From the NCBI GenBank assembly GCA_025677815.1, contig JAIXMP010000003.1:1426001-1490000 (forward strand): a DNA stretch of 64,000 nt, read 5' to 3'. The first letter of the stretch is position 1; each line of letters opens with the position of its first letter. The notes below the pieces were generated by a model, which made no database searches, was not told the DNA's origin, and saw only the letters and a list, made by a program, of their open reading frames with translations. The stretch is from Phascolomyces articulosus. Lineage: Eukaryota; Mucoromycota; Mucoromycetes; Mucorales; Lichtheimiaceae. Of this stretch, positions 39,548 through 53,391 are shown piece by piece. The translations under genes were made by a program, and so were the position numbers.

Positions 39548-40498
39548 TAAAAAGATGAAGGGGAAGGAGAAAAGAAGAAAAGGAAGAAATAATCAAGAAG
39601 CACAAGTGGAATAAGTCAACTTATAATGAAAAAAAAAATGACAGCAAACTAATCAAAAGCAAGTAGGGTTTAGCCGGCATAATAATAAATAAAGGGAGAT
39701 TGCCAGATGCAGATGTAAGTGTGAGTGAATGAGTTAAGCGAGTGATGCGATTATTGCTTTATTAAATAAGTTGAGTTGTAGGAGTTTCTTAATAAGACTG
39801 GTATTTCTGTACTTCTGGTTCAACACCTTGTTTTTTATAAGCATCACTATTATTCTCCTACTTCTTTTTCTTAATAACCTTATGCGCATAGTGCGTTTTT
39901 AATCAATCAATAATCAATAAATAATAACAACAAAAAACAACTGATATCTTTTGAATGATCCCTAATTTCTAATTCTTGTTATTTATCTGAGATAGCCATC
40001 TATCTATTGTAATTGTTGACGACAACTACTGCTAATCAGTATGAGTGATAATAGGGAAAATAGAATATCGTGTGTGAAGTGACGTAATCCAATTACCCAA
40101 ACAATCATTGGCGCAGAGAGTAAAAATTCCTCCCTCCTCCCCCAACCCATTTTACAGACACATCACGCCCAAACTTTTTATAGTACAAAATATACAAGCA
40201 CCGATTATAGTCGCAAAAGAGAAAAATATATTTTTTTTTTCCTCAATATTTTTCCCCCCCTCGTATTAAAAAAAAAAAAAGAAAAACAAAAAAAGGAAAA
40301 AGAAAAAAAAGAGACGAAATAGCCAAGCTAAATAATATTATATTCATAATAAAATATTACAACTACTTTTTTTTAATATATATTATTGTGGTCAGTACCC
40401 AAGTTTTTTTTTATATGTTTTTTTTATCATTGTCATCTTGTTCACTGACTCAATCATCTTTATTAAAAAAATAAAAAAAAAATAAAAAACCATTCCAG
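36476..40498. other. Gene-poor region upstream of EPL1
   Basis: About 4 kb without a supported gene. It includes homopolymers, a (GA)n microsatellite and, near 40200-40480, A/T-rich tracts immediately upstream of EPL1 that probably form its promoter and 5' UTR. Confidence 0.5.
39500..39543. repeat. (GA)n microsatellite
   Basis: About 22 uninterrupted GA units. It creates spurious ORFs rich in Arg-Glu on one strand and Ser-Leu on the other. Confidence 0.9.
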
Positions 40499-43275
40499 AT
40501 GGTCTCCCGATTCAGAGTGAAAAAACTTTCACCCAAACACCCACTCCCTATCTATAAGGAAAGTCAACTTCCTGATATTTCTGATGCTGCCAACGTTCAA
40601 CGTTCAGTGCCTCAGATAGAAACAGGTGTTGAAAAAGAAGAAGAAGAAGAGGTATGTGTTATTATTATAGATAGATATTTTTTATCATCCATAATATCCC
40701 ATATAGGATATTTTAATGGAAAAGGATGATGAGGTCGTAGTGTGTATATTGGGCTTGGGTGAGTTGGGCTGTGAATGGGTGTGAGTTCCCTTATTTTCTT
40801 CCCCAGTCTTGTTTGCTATTGGGGGGGATTACAAGTGGGCTTTGTACGCTTGTGTGTGTGTGGGTAAAAAAAAAAATAGGTGGGTTTGAGACTGGGGGTG
40901 AATCACACACACATCTCGTGGATAAGATGAGGGGTTACAATTCTCTTTATACTATTATAACCCCCAAATCGCTTATATTTTTATCCTTTCTTTTTTTGTA
41001 TGGTTTTATATGATTGTTCCTCCTTTATCATGATACGAATTGTATATTATTTTTTTCAATCAAACCCATTTAGCATGATCTACAAGCTGCTATTTCGGCT
41101 GCTCATGCAGCAGTGACCACGGGCGCCAAAGTCGAAAGTTATATCCCAACACCAGATGCTTCTCATACAATTTCTGAAAAGTTATTTCGTAAATCATACA
41201 AGAAAGCTTTTAAAGAACCATCGACTTTGATCCGTTTTTCATCCACCGTAGAAGATGCCATTGGTTGTCCCTATGTCATGGATGAACAAGATGATACATT
41301 TTTAAAACAATACAATACCACAGTCACTCATCGATTATCAGAAGATGATTTCGAAAAGATCATGTGGCAATATGAAAGTACCGTGGATGAACATTGGCCA
41401 CATCTTGACTTGGTAAATATATGAACCTATCTATATCTATTGATGATACGTCCTTTGAAATGAAACATTGAATGATGAGATGTAATGACATATGAAATAA
41501 ATGAATAAAATCAAAATAGGATCCAACGGAAGTTCCTTCCTATAATGCCATTCATCATTTCCTACCAGAAAAAACCAAGGCAAATGAACGCATTTATCAA
41601 CATTGGAAACAACGACGAATAGAGCGTAAAGGCAAAGATGTCATACCACAACTTCGTTCAGAAGATACATTAAAAGGTGAAATTGATCCTTATGTATGTT
41701 TTCGTCGAAGAGAAACAAAACCAATTCGAAAAACTCGTCGTACCGATCAACAATCCTTGGAACGATTACGCAAACTTCGTTCAGAAATGGAAATGTCGAG
41801 AAACTTGTTGGAGATGGTATTACGGCGTGAAAAGATTCGTAAAGAAGGATTGGTGTTGGAACATACCGTATTCGAAAAGAAAATCAGATTACGAGAATAT
41901 CAACGCAAGTTGGGTATTAAAGAAGATGAAGATTTATTACCCTTATTATCTAAGAAGAAACGTAAAACATCCATGGAAACTGGCTCGTCTGGGTATGTTT
42001 ATTTATTATTATTATTATTATTCTATAAAAAAAAAGAAAAGAGAAAGAAGAAAAAGAAACGAAGGGTGGGCTCTTTGTTCCCGCTCCTCCTCAATTAAAA
42101 AAAAAAATCAAACAGACATATTCACATATCGACTCATCTTTTAACCATCCTTTTAATCTATATCTATACATTTATATTTATATCATCCAATCGACGTCAT
42201 CCTTTTTTTTTCCAGTGCCACCATTAAAATTCCACTTAACAAACTTAAACGGGATGATGGTCGGCACGAAAAGTCACCAATGCAAATGGCAATTGATGCA
42301 GAACTTGCAAAAAAGCGAGAACAAGATGCTCCTTACGAAGATGTTACAGAGGTAAAAAAAAAATTATATTTTTTTTTTATTTTCTGAGATGATAATCGAT
42401 CAATCACTCATGCAATGTTATCTTATTATTTTAGTGTCCATTCCAACCTTTCCCACTTCCATTACCAAAACATTTCTATCAATCCTTATCACAACCTCAA
42501 CAACAACCACAACCAATACAAAAACCATCTTATTCACCACGTTTCCGAAAACGTATTGGTCGTGGAGGTCGTGTTCTTATTGATCGTACAAGTCATTATG
42601 GCCATCATCGACGATCACCTTTGGGTGGTAAATCATCCCCACATACACCATTACAACAAAAAGCCTTTGAACGATATCGATTTGACTCTGATTCAAGTGA
42701 TGAAGATGAACCTTTTGAAGTGGATGAAATGGAGGATCGGTAAATAATTATTTTTTAGGATAAAAGTTACCGGAATCATCAAAAAGAAAAATTAACCTTT
42801 AAAAAAAATCATTAGATACCTTCAACATCGGACACGATTACTCTCAGAAGCCGAGCTCCGAAATTTGGTAACCATTCCATTTGTCACACCACAAAATATC
42901 ACATTGCAACAAGCAAGAGCCAACCATCTGCATCAACAACAACAACTTCATCATCGACCTGGTAATGCAAGTCATTTGAATGGGGCTATCAATAATCAAA
43001 CCAATAAAGGAATTTCTTCTCTTCCTATTAAACGACAAAATAGTCGAACTAAAATGACACCTCAAGAAGCAGCAGTGGCAATGGCAAATAGTATGATTTC
43101 GGCCAATATGGCAGCTGTAGTCAATGGAAACCAAAATAAAGCAGCAATGCAAATGGCCATGGCAGCAGCTCAGCAACAACAACAAGCCCAAGCACAGCAA
43201 CAAGCGCAACAACAGCAACATGGTAATGGTTCACCCATGAAACAAACTGTTACTGCTTCACCTCATCCATCATAA
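40499..43275 (+). CDS. EPL1: Enhancer of polycomb-like protein, NuA4 acetyltransferase subunit
   Basis: Scaffold of the NuA4/piccolo histone acetyltransferase that links Esa1 and Yng2 to nucleosomes. Six exons: 40499-40651, 41074-41412, 41520-41992, 42216-42351, 42435-42739 and 42816-43275; 621 aa, all phases closing. The EPL1 homology domain spans roughly residues 1-250: MVSRFRVKKLSPKHPLPIY, then YMDEQDD-like CPYVMDEQDDTFLKQYN and SEDDFEKIMWQYE. ERIYQHWKQRRIERKGKDVIPQLR and the Arg-rich RKTRRTDQQS helix follow. The C-terminal third is basic, then Gln/Ala-rich (QQQQQAQAQQQAQQQQ). Yeast Epl1 is 832 aa. It converges on the chitinase gene. Confidence 0.95.
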
Positions 43276-43974
43276 AAACACACCTCTTTTTTTTCCCACT
43301 ACCTTTTCCTCTTCTTTCCTTCTTCCATACAAAACCAAATGGCTTATCAAACCAAACCACTATCACAATGATAACATACACACACATACAATATTATCTC
43401 CCACCCCTCTCTCCATACAATCCATCCATCTATTATCGTATCCCCCTTCTATTAACACAATTATAATAATAATAATCAACACATCCTTTTATTCTTTCTT
43501 CATGTACATTTTGGATACACCGCCGTCTTGTAACATATATATAACTCTTTTGCTCTTTCTTCTCCCCCCCTTTTTTTTTTATTTCAAAGCACAATCATGT
43601 ATACTGGCCTACTATTTTTTCTTGAATTTCTTTTGTTCTCTTTTCCTCTCCCTTATTTTTTTTTTCAAACTTATTATACACCCGTACTCTCAATATTTAA
43701 TACACACTCGAGCGTTCTTTTTTTATTATTAAAGAAAAAAGGACATATTCATTATAATTATTCCACCTTGAAAAAAATGAAAGTCCATTATTGGATATAT
43801 CACATTGAAATTGATTGGAAATGAAGAGAATGCGAAGGACTATCATTTTATTTGATTTTTTTTTTTAAAAAAAAGGGTTATTGAAAGAAAAAAGAAAGAT
43901 ATTTGATAATAAGCTGTAGAGTAGTAGAGAGTATACAATGATAATAATACATAAATGGCTAGATATAAAATTAA
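43276..43974. other. Convergent intergenic region between EPL1 and chitinase
   Basis: About 700 bp of pyrimidine-rich 3' UTR-like sequence, with a T9/A8 tract near 43858-43875. ORFs at 43502-43824 are low complexity. Confidence 0.55.
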
Positions 43975-46131
43975 TTACGAAGTAAATTGAAGTGTTCTTG
44001 GGTCTGGAGCAAGTAATATGTCAGAATTTGTTTCACCAGTTACTTGTAGTGTAAGTGCCATAATCTTTTGTTGTTGATTTCTGACAGTCAATGTTACTTG
44101 TCTTCCATTTTGATTCACTGCACCGCCTTTGACAGATGTGATGGTTGTGTTGGGTTGTACAGTCATTTGTACAGTGACTGTGCTACCAAAAGGTCGTGTA
44201 TTCATGCGTCGAGCATTGATACCAAGATCAAATGTATTCTTTTGTACAATAGGACTATCATCATCATTGTTGGTTGTATTTGTGGGAATTGTAGTAGTAG
44301 TAGATGAAGCAATATAAAGATTCGCTGTGACTTGAGGTTTTATAAGCATTATTGGTTTCACAAGCATATTGGAAATATCTTTGAATGAGCTACTTGATGT
44401 GGTGCAATTGCTCTTGGTGCTACTACTAGCAAGTTGTTGTGGTTGTTGTTCAGTCGTCACAAAACCACAATAGGCAGATTTGGATGCTGTATCTGCATTG
44501 GAAAGACATCCTGTACCGACAGGACATGAAATTTTGTTCCAATCGCCATGATCACATAATGCAAATTGACCATTGATACAAGCACTTGTTTCACCATTTG
44601 AACAACTTGTAGCGCTACTAGGAGTGGAAACGAGGGTGTTACCAGGGGATGCCACGGGACAATCATTAGTTTCTGTGTTGGAAGGCGTAGATGCAGATGA
44701 TGATAATGAGGATAATTGTAATTGAGACGATCCATCACTACTACTAGTGGTAGTACTTGTACTGTCGCCACCACCACCACCAGGTAATCCATGCACTACC
44801 TTGGCAAGTGCTTCAGCAAAGTTGGGTGATACTTGATCATTATCATACGACTGAGATGCATCCCAAATGGAAACACCACCAAAACTTGAATATTGTGATA
44901 TTTTACTCAGGATCGGCTGTAATTGATCCATGGATTGATACCCGCTGCCAGCAGCTTGAGGAGATCCAGGAAGACCAAGGAATACTTTAACATTTTTATT
45001 GGGAGAGGTGCCTTTGGCCCAATTATCCCAAGTATCAAAGTTAAATGTACCACCGCAAGAACAATAATTGTTATAGAATTGAACAAGAACAGCATCAAAG
45101 AGAGCACCATTAATGACAGAACCCAAGATGGCATCGGGAAAAGGGCACTATAGAATTATTGAGTTTTGTCAGTATATTTTCTTTAAAAGAATATTTTTAT
45201 ATAAAAAGATAAATGTACCTGAGGTGCTGCAGTAACATAATATTGTTTTGATGAATCTGTTGCGTAAAGACTTCGTAATGTTTTTACCAGAGTCTATAAA
45301 TAATACCATTATTGAGATGGGGTGATAAGCGAATGAAAGAGTACGATGATTCATCTCATTTATTATTGCAGAAGTTATTATCAAAAATTGAAATGGAGGT
45401 TCCTCTTACCACATAACCAGTGGATCCACCACCCTCAATGTCAAGATCAAAGCCATCTAATACAGCATCACCAAAAGGTCGAGTATTACTTTTGCCATTA
45501 CCAAACAAATTCCATAATGTATTGGCAAAAGTAACAGCATCATTATCATTTTGAAATCCATAGGAACCAGCAGCGCCCCCTAAAGATATGAGGACTTTTT
45601 TGCCTTTGGCTTGACATGCTTTGATATCTATTATAGAATTCACATATAAAAAAAAATATATAGTGAGTTGAATAAAGCAAATTTTTGTGCCTAATTTATT
45701 TTATTATAGTTTACCATTAGCCACCTCTGGACAATATAATAATTGAGTACCAGGAAAATAAGAACCTTTACATGCATTAGAAAGATCCATGTTAGGTAAA
45801 CTTCCTATATTGAAGGTATTGATAAAAGCCATGACAATGACATCGGTAGCATCTGTATTACAATAGCTTCCTAAACTTTGTTGACTACCATCTCCTGTAG
45901 CACCTGCCGAATTCTTGATTGAATATGTAGCAATGGGTAGATAAGTATATTTTATAATCATGTTTTTTATAAAAAAAAAAGGAAAAGCTTGTAGTCAATG
46001 CTAACCTGTCCCCAATACTGAACCATCGATGGACCATTGGTAAATGCCATGGATAATTGAACAGACCATAATGATAATAACACAACAAGAATCAAAATAG
46101 AATGGTGGGAAATAGTACAAGTTGAGATCAT
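43975..46131 (-). CDS. Secreted class III chitinase (GH18) with CBM19-type chitin-binding domain
   Basis: Hydrolyses chitin in the cell wall. Exons 46131-46006, 45913-45715, 45627-45410, 45293-45219 and 45147-43975; 596 aa. Residues 1-29 form a signal peptide (hydrophobic [16 protein letters not shown]). GH18 spans about 30-327: MVQYWGQNSAG start, [11 protein letters not shown], the catalytic DGFDLDIE at 166-173 (acid Glu173) and GGVSIWDAS near the end. A Gly/Ser/Thr linker (about 329-367) leads to a Cys-rich CBM19-like module (about 369-435, [25 protein letters not shown]). The last 150 residues form a beta-rich module I cannot name. The architecture resembles yeast Cts1-type chitinases; a role in cell separation is inferred. 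Confidence 0.94.
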
Positions 46132-46208
46132 GTTTTGTTAAAAAGGTGTAAAATAGAAATGAAACGATGGATTGAATGGATACTTTTTTTCGTAAAAAAA
46201 AAGATGTG

Positions 46209-46216
46209 CTTTTATA
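46209..46216 (-). promoter_or_regulatory. Probable TATA box of the chitinase gene
   Basis: TATAAAAG on the minus strand, about 80 bp upstream of the start codon, followed by a poly-purine tract. The position is typical for a regulated fungal gene. Confidence 0.5.
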
Positions 46217-48964
46217 TCTGATCCAGGATTACCTATTTTTTTTTTTTTACTCAATAATAACAATGGTATTAACAATACCAGCGACTATATATCACCACGA
46301 ACTTGTTGACTGGATACTAATTTCTCATATCTTAACACTATATTAATCGTGTGTTCATGCCGACAACAATAAGTTCTTGTATGCTATACATGATCTAGTA
46401 ATTTACAGAGCATCCAAGCAATTAGCAGTAGAAGAACGAGAAGTGAGGATCCGCATCTATCACATGCTGTCATACTCTTCTCTCCTCTTGATGTCTATAT
46501 TACTCTTGCTACTAGGCGTTTTTTTGTTCTGTTTATACATTACACGTAAATAATATTTTGAAAAAAAAAAAAGAAACATGATGATATCATGAACAATAAC
46601 AATCAATTGTTTATTGCATAAAAGATAACGAACATATAGTAAAAAGTATATATCAGGCAATTTTTCATTTACATGTTTCCTTCTCTTCCTTTATCAATTA
46701 ATTTATAACAATAATAAACTGTCAATAACAGCATCGCCCATCCATTGATTACAAGTACTAAATCATCGATAATTATCTTACAATATACATGTTTCGTATC
46801 ATAATAATTTACAAGAACGACGCTAATCCAGTTTTTTTTTTTTTTACAATAAGATATCGTCATCTTTTTTTTTATTTGTTTGTATCATTTGTAAAGTCAT
46901 GAATGAGATGATAAATATCATTTATCCATCGTCGCGTGGAAATAAGGGTCCTTTTCATGTGAGGACGCGTGTGGTGATTACATTGTTTCTTTTTTTTTTG
47001 GAATCGACACTATATATATATATATAATTGAACTATAGACCCTGAACATATATTAGAAGTTAATAACAAGGGTTTTATATAAGATGATAGACAGGGTCCT
47101 TTTTTTTGAAACAGCTGATGGTTATATATCGGATGACAATCACACCATCAATCACTGTTTTGTATGATATTAATGGTCAATGTCATCACTGAGCCATATA
47201 TTCATCCTTATCATCTTTTGATATTGCTACATTAATGACAAGACAAAATCTAACCACATGTCTTACCTGTATATAACTTAAATGACTCTATACCAATCAC
47301 TCAATTTTCCGCCTTTTCTTACATAACAATAAGAGATCTCAACAATAATACCATCAATATCTATCTTTGAAAATAATTTAATCTTTGTTGACATAAAACC
47401 CTTTATTTTTTTCTATACACTATGTTTTTTTAATTACACCGATGTACGCACATGTTTTTCTTTAGGAAAAAAAACAAACAAACATGGACACCGCTGCATG
47501 ATGCAACTTCCTTAACAACGATGAAAGGAGAGAAAAAAGGAGATCTATTTTTTTTCTATCTTTTCAAAATGGGAAAGAACTAATACTTTTTGGCAAAGTT
47601 TCCCAGGCTTTTGTTTTTTTTTCTTGAGCATAGTATATAATATAAAAAAAAGCATGTGGTTTCATCTAGAATATTTAGAGTTGTACATGCATCCTCTCTC
47701 CTGTAAACTGTATCGAACCATCATTCCATGGCAGGTATCTAAAGTCTTAAATATCATAGAAAAAATGGATCATTTCAATATTACTCGCTAATAATAATAA
47801 AAATCTAATGTATAGTAATATATAACCGAAAAATGACTACTATCATTATTGAAACGAATGGCTTTTTCTTATAATATGAATATTATCCTTATTGCTTTTT
47901 AGTAATGTTAGAACAAACTCATGGGAATAGGTAAACATAAAAGTAGAGTAAGCATGGACCATGATGAGGGACTTATATTGATGTACTCATCCCTCTCTCT
48001 CCTTTTGTTCTTTAGCAATGTGACATGGAAAGCTTTACTACCATATACTTGGTTCCTTAACAAAAAAAATTGGGAGATAGTAAATGAAATGTATACCCTA
48101 TTATTTTAATTTTTTTAATAATGATTGTAATGAAGAAAGAGAGAGAAAGTTTGTTTTCCTACATGAAAAAAAAATAATATATCCCAATTGAAAATGATCA
48201 CATAGCATTGTACGTAAGAAGAAGCAAAAAAAGAAAGAACCTTTTACATATATGTATATAGAAAATAGAGCAGCGAACAACAAGGGGGAGGGGCAATGAT
48301 GATTAAGTATGCTGATGATCAATTAATGATGCTCCTCGCTTCCTGCGTCAGCCGTCAAACTCAATATTCAGTAACTTGTAAATTATTATATTTGTTTGCT
48401 TATACTTATTCGATGGCGTCAAAATCTATCGTCGTTGTCAATAACGTGATCTTATTTTTTATGCGATAATCGATTTCGTTCTTCAAGAAAAAAAGTAGTT
48501 GTTTGTAGTGCATCAACAAATTAATAATAATAATAAGAATAGAAATTTCTTTCGTTTCTTGTTCAATAAGTGACAAGTAGAATTTACAACCTGCAATATA
48601 GATATTAAATAAATAATAATAGTTGTTAATGCATAGAGAAAGGGGAGTTGGCCAAGAAGTCATAGGAGAAACACATACACACACACAATCATAAGTGACA
48701 TGTTTTTTTTTTTGGCCTTAAAAAATAATTCACATAACGTATTTAAAGAATAATAATGAATAATAATAATAACAATAAACAAGTATGATTATGTACATAC
48801 AGTTGTTCGGAGAATGGATGCACAAGAGGAATGGATTTTGTTATATGATTTAAATCATCCCCTTCTCCCATTCAACAACTTCATATAAAAAGCCCATCTA
48901 TCATTTGAAAATTAGAAAAAAAAAATAACATTGTTTTGTATATCAAAGAAGTATAACCCATTTT

Positions 48965-48997
<33 letters not shown>

Positions 48998-49171
48998 GAC
49001 AGACACACACACACACACACATACACACGCCCTCTCTCTCTCTCCTTTTATAAATATATACTATACATGCCTCATCAAATCGAGTAAAAAAAAAAACTCC
49101 AATCGTTACAAGAAACGGACTCTTTTACTATTATTATTTTATTCTACATTTATACATTATATCCATCAAGA

Positions 49172-49203
<32 letters not shown>

Positions 49204-49284
49204 AACCTCTACTATTACTATCGATTCTTAATTTCTACGAATTTTATGTTATTACGATTACTTTACGCGTAATAAGTTTTATTA

Positions 49285-49329
<45 letters not shown>

Positions 49330-50879
49330 TTTAATTGCCCCTCTACTATCTATAACCCTTTTTCGCCACAGTTGGATTCTATTTTTTTTTCTTTTTTCTA
49401 CATATTATTCATCGGTACCTTCATTAATTTTTACTATAAAACCCCTTTTCTATGTACGCCATACAATCTCATTTTTTGATTTCTACTATCATTATTGATC
49501 AAAAAACACCACGTATCTATCGGACTACATTCATTTGTTAATATAATTCATTATTTGTTCAAAATAAGCTGCAATTATTATTATGTCCGTTCATTCTATC
49601 CTTTGCCTCAACAACTAATCCCTTAAAAAAAACAACAACACCTCCCTTCTTTTTTTTTAAAAAAAAAAAGCTTTCTATGTTCACTGGTTAGCTCCGCTTT
49701 TAATTTTTTAATTTTATTCTTCTTCATATGTTCTAAACTATCACACGTTTTTTTTTATAAAAATGACATTCTCTTTAAAACTCCCCTCGGTTATCATTCT
49801 ATATACTACTGCTCACCTTTATATACATATTCAAATTGTCTATTGATTTTTTCCCCCACATAATCTATCTCTTTTTTCTCTTTCTCTTGAACCCATTCTT
49901 TATTATTATTATTATTATTATCTAAAGCAAAAAGCAAAAACCATAACTATTAACTAAAATAATAATAAAAAATTCTAAAACCCCTTCCCTTCCTTTTTTT
50001 ATTCTGGTATGTTTATTTCTTATTATTATAAATGTGTTGTTGTTGTTTACATGTTTAATGTATAACTTTAGTAGCATATAAATAATGATGCATTCTATTG
50101 TTTTAATGTAATTCACTCATTTTTCATCTGCGCACGGTTCCGTTCACATATTTTTTTTTGAAAGTGACTGATGGATCATCATCCATTCGTTAACAATTTA
50201 CACCTCGTTAGTTAGTTATAGAATTTACAGTAGTACTTTTTAGGATCTTTGTTTTCTACCATTCAATGGTGGTGATTATAAGTGTTATCGTCACCACTTT
50301 TTAAGGAATACCCCCTACATAAAAAAAAATTGTTATAAAACTCGTCACGGTTTTTTTTTACTATTAAGCAGAAAGTGCATGTGTCTGTTTTTCAATGAGG
50401 TATTGAAAATATAATAAAGAACGTCGATTGGAACGACGGATCCACTATAGTAATATAGATAGGACTGCTCTTCACTTGATTGAAGTTGTATTCTATTCTC
50501 TAGTATAAAAACATAGATATATTGAAAGAATGTATTATCAATATTTGACCTGCTTGTACAATACGTAATATAGTACAACGGGATGAATATTTTCTCTCTA
50601 ATATTGGCTATATAATGCAAATTCAGAGTCTCTCAGAAACAGAATTCCAGCAAAAAAAATAAAATAAAATAACACCCTATATATACCGTTTTCAAATTCC
50701 ATCGTCTCTGTAAATTAGAGTCTCCTGCTACAATGCGATTACATTGGAGACGATAATAGAAATAAATATTAATGATGTAAAAGGACTATATCTTAAAAGA
50801 TGCAGAGAGACAGGGTATTTTTCTTTATACTTATCGTATTTCGTCAATGTCATTCAGCGGTAGTAGTATAACTCTTGTT
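46217..50879. other. Gene-poor region with microsatellites
   Basis: About 4.7 kb. AT-rich spacer with an (AC)n run near 48999-49020, (ACT)n at 49172-49203, (TTA)n at 49281-49328, and a pyrimidine-rich stretch at about 49330-49920. ORFs such as 48996-49334 are leucine runs produced by trinucleotide repeats. No gene is supported. Confidence 0.55.
49172..49328. repeat. Trinucleotide repeat cluster, (ACT)n and (TTA)n
   Basis: Two trinucleotide arrays of roughly 10 and 16 units within 160 bp, separated by unique AT-rich sequence. Confidence 0.85.
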
Positions 50880-52204
50880 TGAGCAATCCGATTCTCCTCC
50901 GGTTTAGTCGCAATCTTTGTTACAAAAGACCTCATTTTTTTTTACCATTCTTAAATGATATTATGCTGCAAACGCTTTTCAGCAATAAACTGACCCAGAA
51001 ATGCTCAACCTTTATTTGGATCATGTTAATAAGAAGCTTGAGAAGGTTATGCTGCATTGATTGGATAAATTGTTCACTTTAGGAATGAAGGAGTTTATAT
51101 ATCAAACACGGTCTGATCAATTGAAAACATCGTATAAAATTTGACAGGATAGGAGGAATTAACAAGGTGACGCCTTAGTAGTATTTTCGTCACTGTGTAG
51201 TTGTAATATAGCTTCTTGATCACAATAGTGGAATTAGAATATCTCTGCACAATTTTAACAAAATAAAAGAGAAGATTACCTTTTAAATAATTCTTTCTAC
51301 AAGAAGTGTCAATTTAAAAAATGTAAGTGCGAAAAGGCGTCAAAGAGTTAAAGACAATAGATAGCTGTACTTTTATGTTTTTACCTCGTTGATCAAGTTT
51401 TAAACTCTAATGAAACTTATACAAATTATATAAACGACCTTTATTGAAACGTATAAAATATAAACACTTGATCGATCGTTTGTGCCCTTTGTCAAATATA
51501 TTTTGTAATGGCACTTGCATTAAGCCATTAAATTCATCAGCTACTACGCTCTTATTTGTGGTACAGTGAGGAAGGTATGAAATATTTAAAGTAGAGTATA
51601 TGACATCTAAAGTCATGCATTTAAAATAAGGTGGTATGCCACTGATCCAAATTATATGCGCCAAGTCACATAATTTTCGCACCCAAATATTTGTAAAACT
51701 GAACTCTCTTTCCTTTTTACTTTTCCCTTTCACTATTCAATAACCTTATTTTTCTTTATTATATTACATCGTGCTATTATTTATGCATTATGGCAACGTA
51801 ATTGAAACCAATCTCTCATACTTTATAAATAATGCTTAATGTATTATATTCTTTTTTTTCCATATTGTTATTAATTTCATTTACTTTTTTTTTTCTCTCC
51901 CGTTTTGTTTCTTTTATTCTTTTATGACCATTAGAAACGTCAAGTCAATATAACACTTTTGTTTTCCTCTTTTGGTGCATTACCAGTTGGATTTATTTGA
52001 TGTTTCCAATGTTAATGTTGTTCTAATTAACAAAAGTTTACCTATGGGACATTTTGCATTATCTAGTAAATATTATTTTGCTTGAATATTATTTTACAAT
52101 CTGAAATGTATTTCTATCATACTAATACCAACACACTTTTTTATGTTTACAATTTAGTTACCAAAAAACTCTCAAGTTATATATGATGGTTTCCTTTTAT
52201 TATT

Positions 52205-52605
52205 TGGTCAAGTAGTACAAATTAGGGTGCATGATTTGGGTTCGACTCCCAGCTTTGATCTAGGTCGGGGTAGCGGTGAAGTTCCTTCGTATACCGTTTC
52301 ACAAGTCGCTAGGAAAATCTTGTGAGGTTGTGCGTCAAGTTCCTAGTTCCCGCCTAGTGTGCCAGAAGAGGGCTGCGTATCCAACTAAAGGTGAAATGGT
52401 CCGACTAAGGATCTGGGAGTAATTTAGACACTGAGCTCGTAAAAAAGGCTTAAGGACTGTCCTGCATAATTGACATACATCCCGTTACCTTTGCGTAGAT
52501 CACTCAAAATTGCTCTCTTCACCCGCTTCCCCAGTGCAGTGGAGGGAAGCAGTTTAATACCTTGTATATCTTTCATTGGTCAAACGATTGAAATCAATTT
52601 TTTTT
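52205..52605 (+). ncRNA. Candidate Pol III transcription unit in repeat copy B
   Basis: A box TGGTCAAGTAG at 52205-52215 and B box GGTTCGACTCC at 52239-52249 are unchanged from copy A, while a base between them differs (T for C). A T8 run at 52598-52605 matches the T6 run of copy A. Short T runs before it are not conserved. Confidence 0.5.
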
Positions 52606-52968
52606 GGGTATAGATTTCAATGGGGGTTGACGAAACCATACAAGAAAAAACCATCATGCCTGACAGCAAAGGTTATTTTGGTGTACGTATTATTCTTTTT
52701 GGCTTTATATTTCTAATGTAACATACAAAATAATGGAATAAGAAATTTACTAGTTTATATTTACTAGGAAAATACACAAGCCTGAGGAGGCAATAGATGG
52801 AAATAGTCCTCAAGAAACATACAAGTCAGTGTCTGCTCCACTGTACTGTTTTTCCCTGGTGTGTCGTACTATTTCTATCTATATGCTTCCAAACCACCTG
52901 TTGGTGATTATCAGTTATTTGGGAGCATGACCAAAAATTTGATAATCCAGCTTCAGGGATCCGTTTGA

Positions 52969-52997
52969 GTAACAGGTACTAAAAGGCTTGCTGTTAC
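52969..52997 (+). repeat. Conserved hairpin 1 of repeat copy B
   Basis: GTAACAG/CTGTTAC stem-loop identical to 20466-20494. Confidence 0.6.
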
Positions 52998-53361
52998 AAG
53001 TGAGGGCTGTATTTTTTTAATATGGCAGGACACGGATCAATGACTTTGTGATATATCGTTTTTAAAAAATGGCTTTAGAAGGGTGTCATTGCGAATATAT
53101 CATACACCTTGAGATAGAGGGATTGATTTGTATATATATATATATATATCAGGCACATTTTGTTGGTTTCAATGGAAGCTTATGATTAAGATGTTGGTTG
53201 CACTCCATCTCATATCATGTTTTCTTTGTTTACTGGTATAAGTCTTTCTTGGATTACCCCCTGAATTGAATGACAGTCTTTTATTCATATTTCATGCCCA
53301 AGGATATATGTATTTAAAAGAATGCACAAAGACTTGTCTATTCATCGGGATTCCGTTTATA

Positions 53362-53391
53362 GTAACAGGGTTAATAAAGGTGTACTGTTAC
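53362..53391 (+). repeat. Conserved hairpin 2 of repeat copy B
   Basis: GTAACAG/CTGTTAC stem-loop identical to 20856-20885. Confidence 0.6.

Noticed and set aside
39351..39614. Overlapping ORFs on both strands around the (GA)n tract
   Set aside because: All frames stay open because GA/CT dinucleotide repeats lack stop codons; sequence is low complexity.
41677..42144. 155-codon ORF overlapping EPL1
   Set aside because: Alternative-frame shadow of EPL1 exon 3 running into the following intron; the EPL1 frame is conserved and splices cleanly.
48996..49334. 112-codon leucine-rich ORF
   Set aside because: Produced by AC, ACT and TTA microsatellites; no domain, no splice context, composition of pure repeat translation.
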